Below, in pieces: positions 5,026-6,132 of a stretch of DNA of 6,132 bases. This DNA is from Myxococcota bacterium (GTDB lineage: Bacteria; Myxococcota; Polyangia; GCA-2747355; JAKLHH01): assembly GCA_022710245.1 (NCBI GenBank), contig JAKLHH010000494.1, positions 1 through 6,132 of the forward strand. The letters are read 5' to 3'. The position numbers and the translations under genes were made by a program. Within the stretch, counting starts at the first letter, position 1, and each line of letters opens with the position of its first letter. The notes under the pieces were generated by a model, which saw only the letters and a list, made by a program, of their open reading frames with translations, searched no databases and had not been told where the DNA came from.

Positions 5026-6132
5026 ATGGGGATCCGGATACCGGCGCGGTGGCTCCTGACCGCGGCGGTGCTCGCCTACGCTGCCTGCACGCCGCGCATG
5101 ATCCCGCCGCCAGCCGCCGGCCCGGCGCCCACCCCGGCGGGCGGGGTGCGGGTCAAGCGGCTGAACCTCAGCTGCAGCGCGAACGCGCAGACCCAGTCGT
5201 GCGGTCGGGCCGCGCCGCTCGCACAGCTCGCCGCGCGCCTCGGCGCCGAGCTCGAGGCGGTGCCGCCGGGCAAGCGCACGACGCCGGTCGAGGCCGCCGT
5301 GAGCATCAGCGCGAGCTGGAGCTCACACCAGACCTACTTCTTCGACGCGATCGCCGCGCTCACCTGCGGGCTCTTCCCGCTGGTGCCGCAGTCTGGCGTC
5401 GCGCGCCTCTCGGCCTCCGTCCAGCTGAGCGAACCCCGGCTGGCTGGCGAGCTCGAGCCCGGCGCGCTCGGGGACCACGGCGACGTCGGCCCGGCCAGCG
5501 CCCCCGCCAGCGGTCCGGCGAGCCGCGCCGCCGCGGCCCTGCTGGAGGACCACGCGCTCGCGTCGATCCAGATCCAGGTCACGGTGCCGTACCGGATCCA
5601 CTGGGCCTCCTGGTGGCGCAACGACGCGTCGAACCGCGCGTTCGAGGACGCCTGGCGGATCCTCCGCGAGCAGCTCGCGGCCCGCCTGCGCGCGCGGCTC
5701 GACGGCGTCCTGGCGAAGCCCGCGAGCTGGACCGAGGCCCGCGGCGAGGACGAGCTGCAGGGCGAGGTCGTCGGCTCCAGCCTCCCGCCACCGCGCGACG
5801 AGACCCGGATCACCCTCGAGCGCGCCGGCGACTGGCGGCTGATCACGCGCGCGAAGCAGCCGACCACCGCGCGCGGGATCTTCCACAAGTACCTCTCGGT
5901 CTTCAGCGGGCTGGAGGCGGGCTACTTCATGGGCGCTGCGTGGGTCAACTCGACGGCGCGGGACTCCTTCGGCGCCAGCTACACCGTCGCCTCGGGCCGC
6001 GCCTCCTCGCGTGGGTACCGGATCGGCTTCTACACCATCCCGCAGAAGAGCGACTGGTTCCTCTTCCCGACGCTCGGCTTCTTCTCGCTCGACATCGACA
6101 TCCACGACTTCCGGGAGAACATCCCCGTCGTC
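5026..6132 (+). CDS. Putative envelope lipoprotein with possible beta-barrel-like C-terminal part (3' end beyond window)
   Basis: The frame is open from ATG 5026 to the right edge, with 369 residues and no stop. AGGG at 5015-5018, overlapping the previous gene's TAG, lies 7 nt upstream and supports this start. The N-terminus has R4 and R8, a hydrophobic run and a possible lipobox Y-A-A-C ending at C21; Tyr at -3 is unusual, so lipidation is likely but not certain. A Pro/Ala linker (26-40) follows, then C50 and C59. A hydrophobic patch at 106-123 (FFDAIAALTCGLFPLVPQ) could be a membrane-contacting hairpin. Residues 206-235 are helical and charged. From about 293 onward, aromatic-rich alternating strands (GLEAGYFMGAAW, GYRIGFYTI, WFLFPTLGFFSL) resemble outer-membrane strands. 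I do not recognise the family. It is probably co-expressed with the MBL pair, and no function is assigned. Confidence 0.8.
   Translation, partial: MGIRIPARWLLTAAVLAYAACTPRMIPPPAAGPAPTPAGGVRVKRLNLSCSANAQTQSCGRAAPLAQLAARLGAELEAVPPGKRTTPVEAAVSISASWSSHQTYFFDAIAALTCGLFPLVPQSGVARLSASVQLSEPRLAGELEPGALGDHGDVGPASAPASGPASRAAAALLEDHALASIQIQVTVPYRIHWASWWRNDASNRAFEDAWRILREQLAARLRARLDGVLAKPASWTEARGEDELQGEVVGSSLPPPRDETRITLERAGDWRLITRAKQPTTARGIFHKYLSVFSGLEAGYFMGAAWVNSTARDSFGASYTVASGRASSRGYRIGFYTIPQKSDWFLFPTLGFFSLDIDIHDFRENIPVV

Noticed and set aside
5323..6105. Minus-strand open frame (260 codons)
   Set aside because: It is antisense to the last gene, which has a ribosome site, signal sequence and cluster context. 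The minus frame has an R/E/A-rich shadow composition.
1..6132. tRNA, rRNA, CRISPR arrays, insertion sequences, riboswitches
   Set aside because: I looked on both strands and saw no repeat-spacer pattern, transposase, terminal inverted repeat or structured RNA signature. No gene-free stretch exceeds about 190 nt.

Overview
The window comes from a very GC-rich bacterium. Codon third positions are almost all G or C. The gene style suggests a myxobacterium-like or other delta-proteobacterial genome: Pro-rich lipoproteins, a STAND-type ATPase with HEAT repeats, a soluble histidine kinase with no visible partner, and tandem metallo-beta-lactamase-fold hydrolases. That assignment is inference, because there is no rRNA or marker gene here. 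No tRNA, CRISPR, insertion sequence or phage gene is visible. Gene density is close to complete.

The layout is two divergent blocks around an intergenic region at about 2671-2855. The leftward block (minus strand) has a short soluble histidine kinase (2670-1984). After a 98-nt gap comes a large membrane-anchored ATPase of the nSTAND type (start at 1885, running off the left edge; 628 residues visible). Its order is ATPase core, winged-helix-like region, one transmembrane helix, a probable extracytoplasmic segment and HEAT-like repeats. This gene is easily missed because it has no stop codon inside the window.

The rightward block (plus strand) is a tight four-gene cluster. A small lipoprotein with an OB-fold-like domain (2856-3287) overlaps by 1 nt with a first MBL-fold hydrolase (3287-4204). 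That gene overlaps by 7 nt with a second, paralogous MBL-fold hydrolase (GTG start, 4198-5016). Nine nt later a second putative lipoprotein begins (5026 to the right edge; 369 residues visible), also open at the window end.

The overlaps imply translational coupling, so the two cytoplasmic hydrolases and the two envelope proteins are probably made together. The MBL paralogues carry HxHxDH and the other expected metal ligands, so both look catalytically competent. Their substrates cannot be read from the sequence; phosphodiesters are the best family-based guess. The kinase and the STAND ATPase form a plausible signalling pair, but nothing links them to the hydrolase cluster except the shared divergent promoter region. 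Two genes, the first lipoprotein and the ATPase, have a TANNNT -10-like hexamer only 7-9 nt before the start codon, which suggests leaderless or nearly leaderless transcripts.
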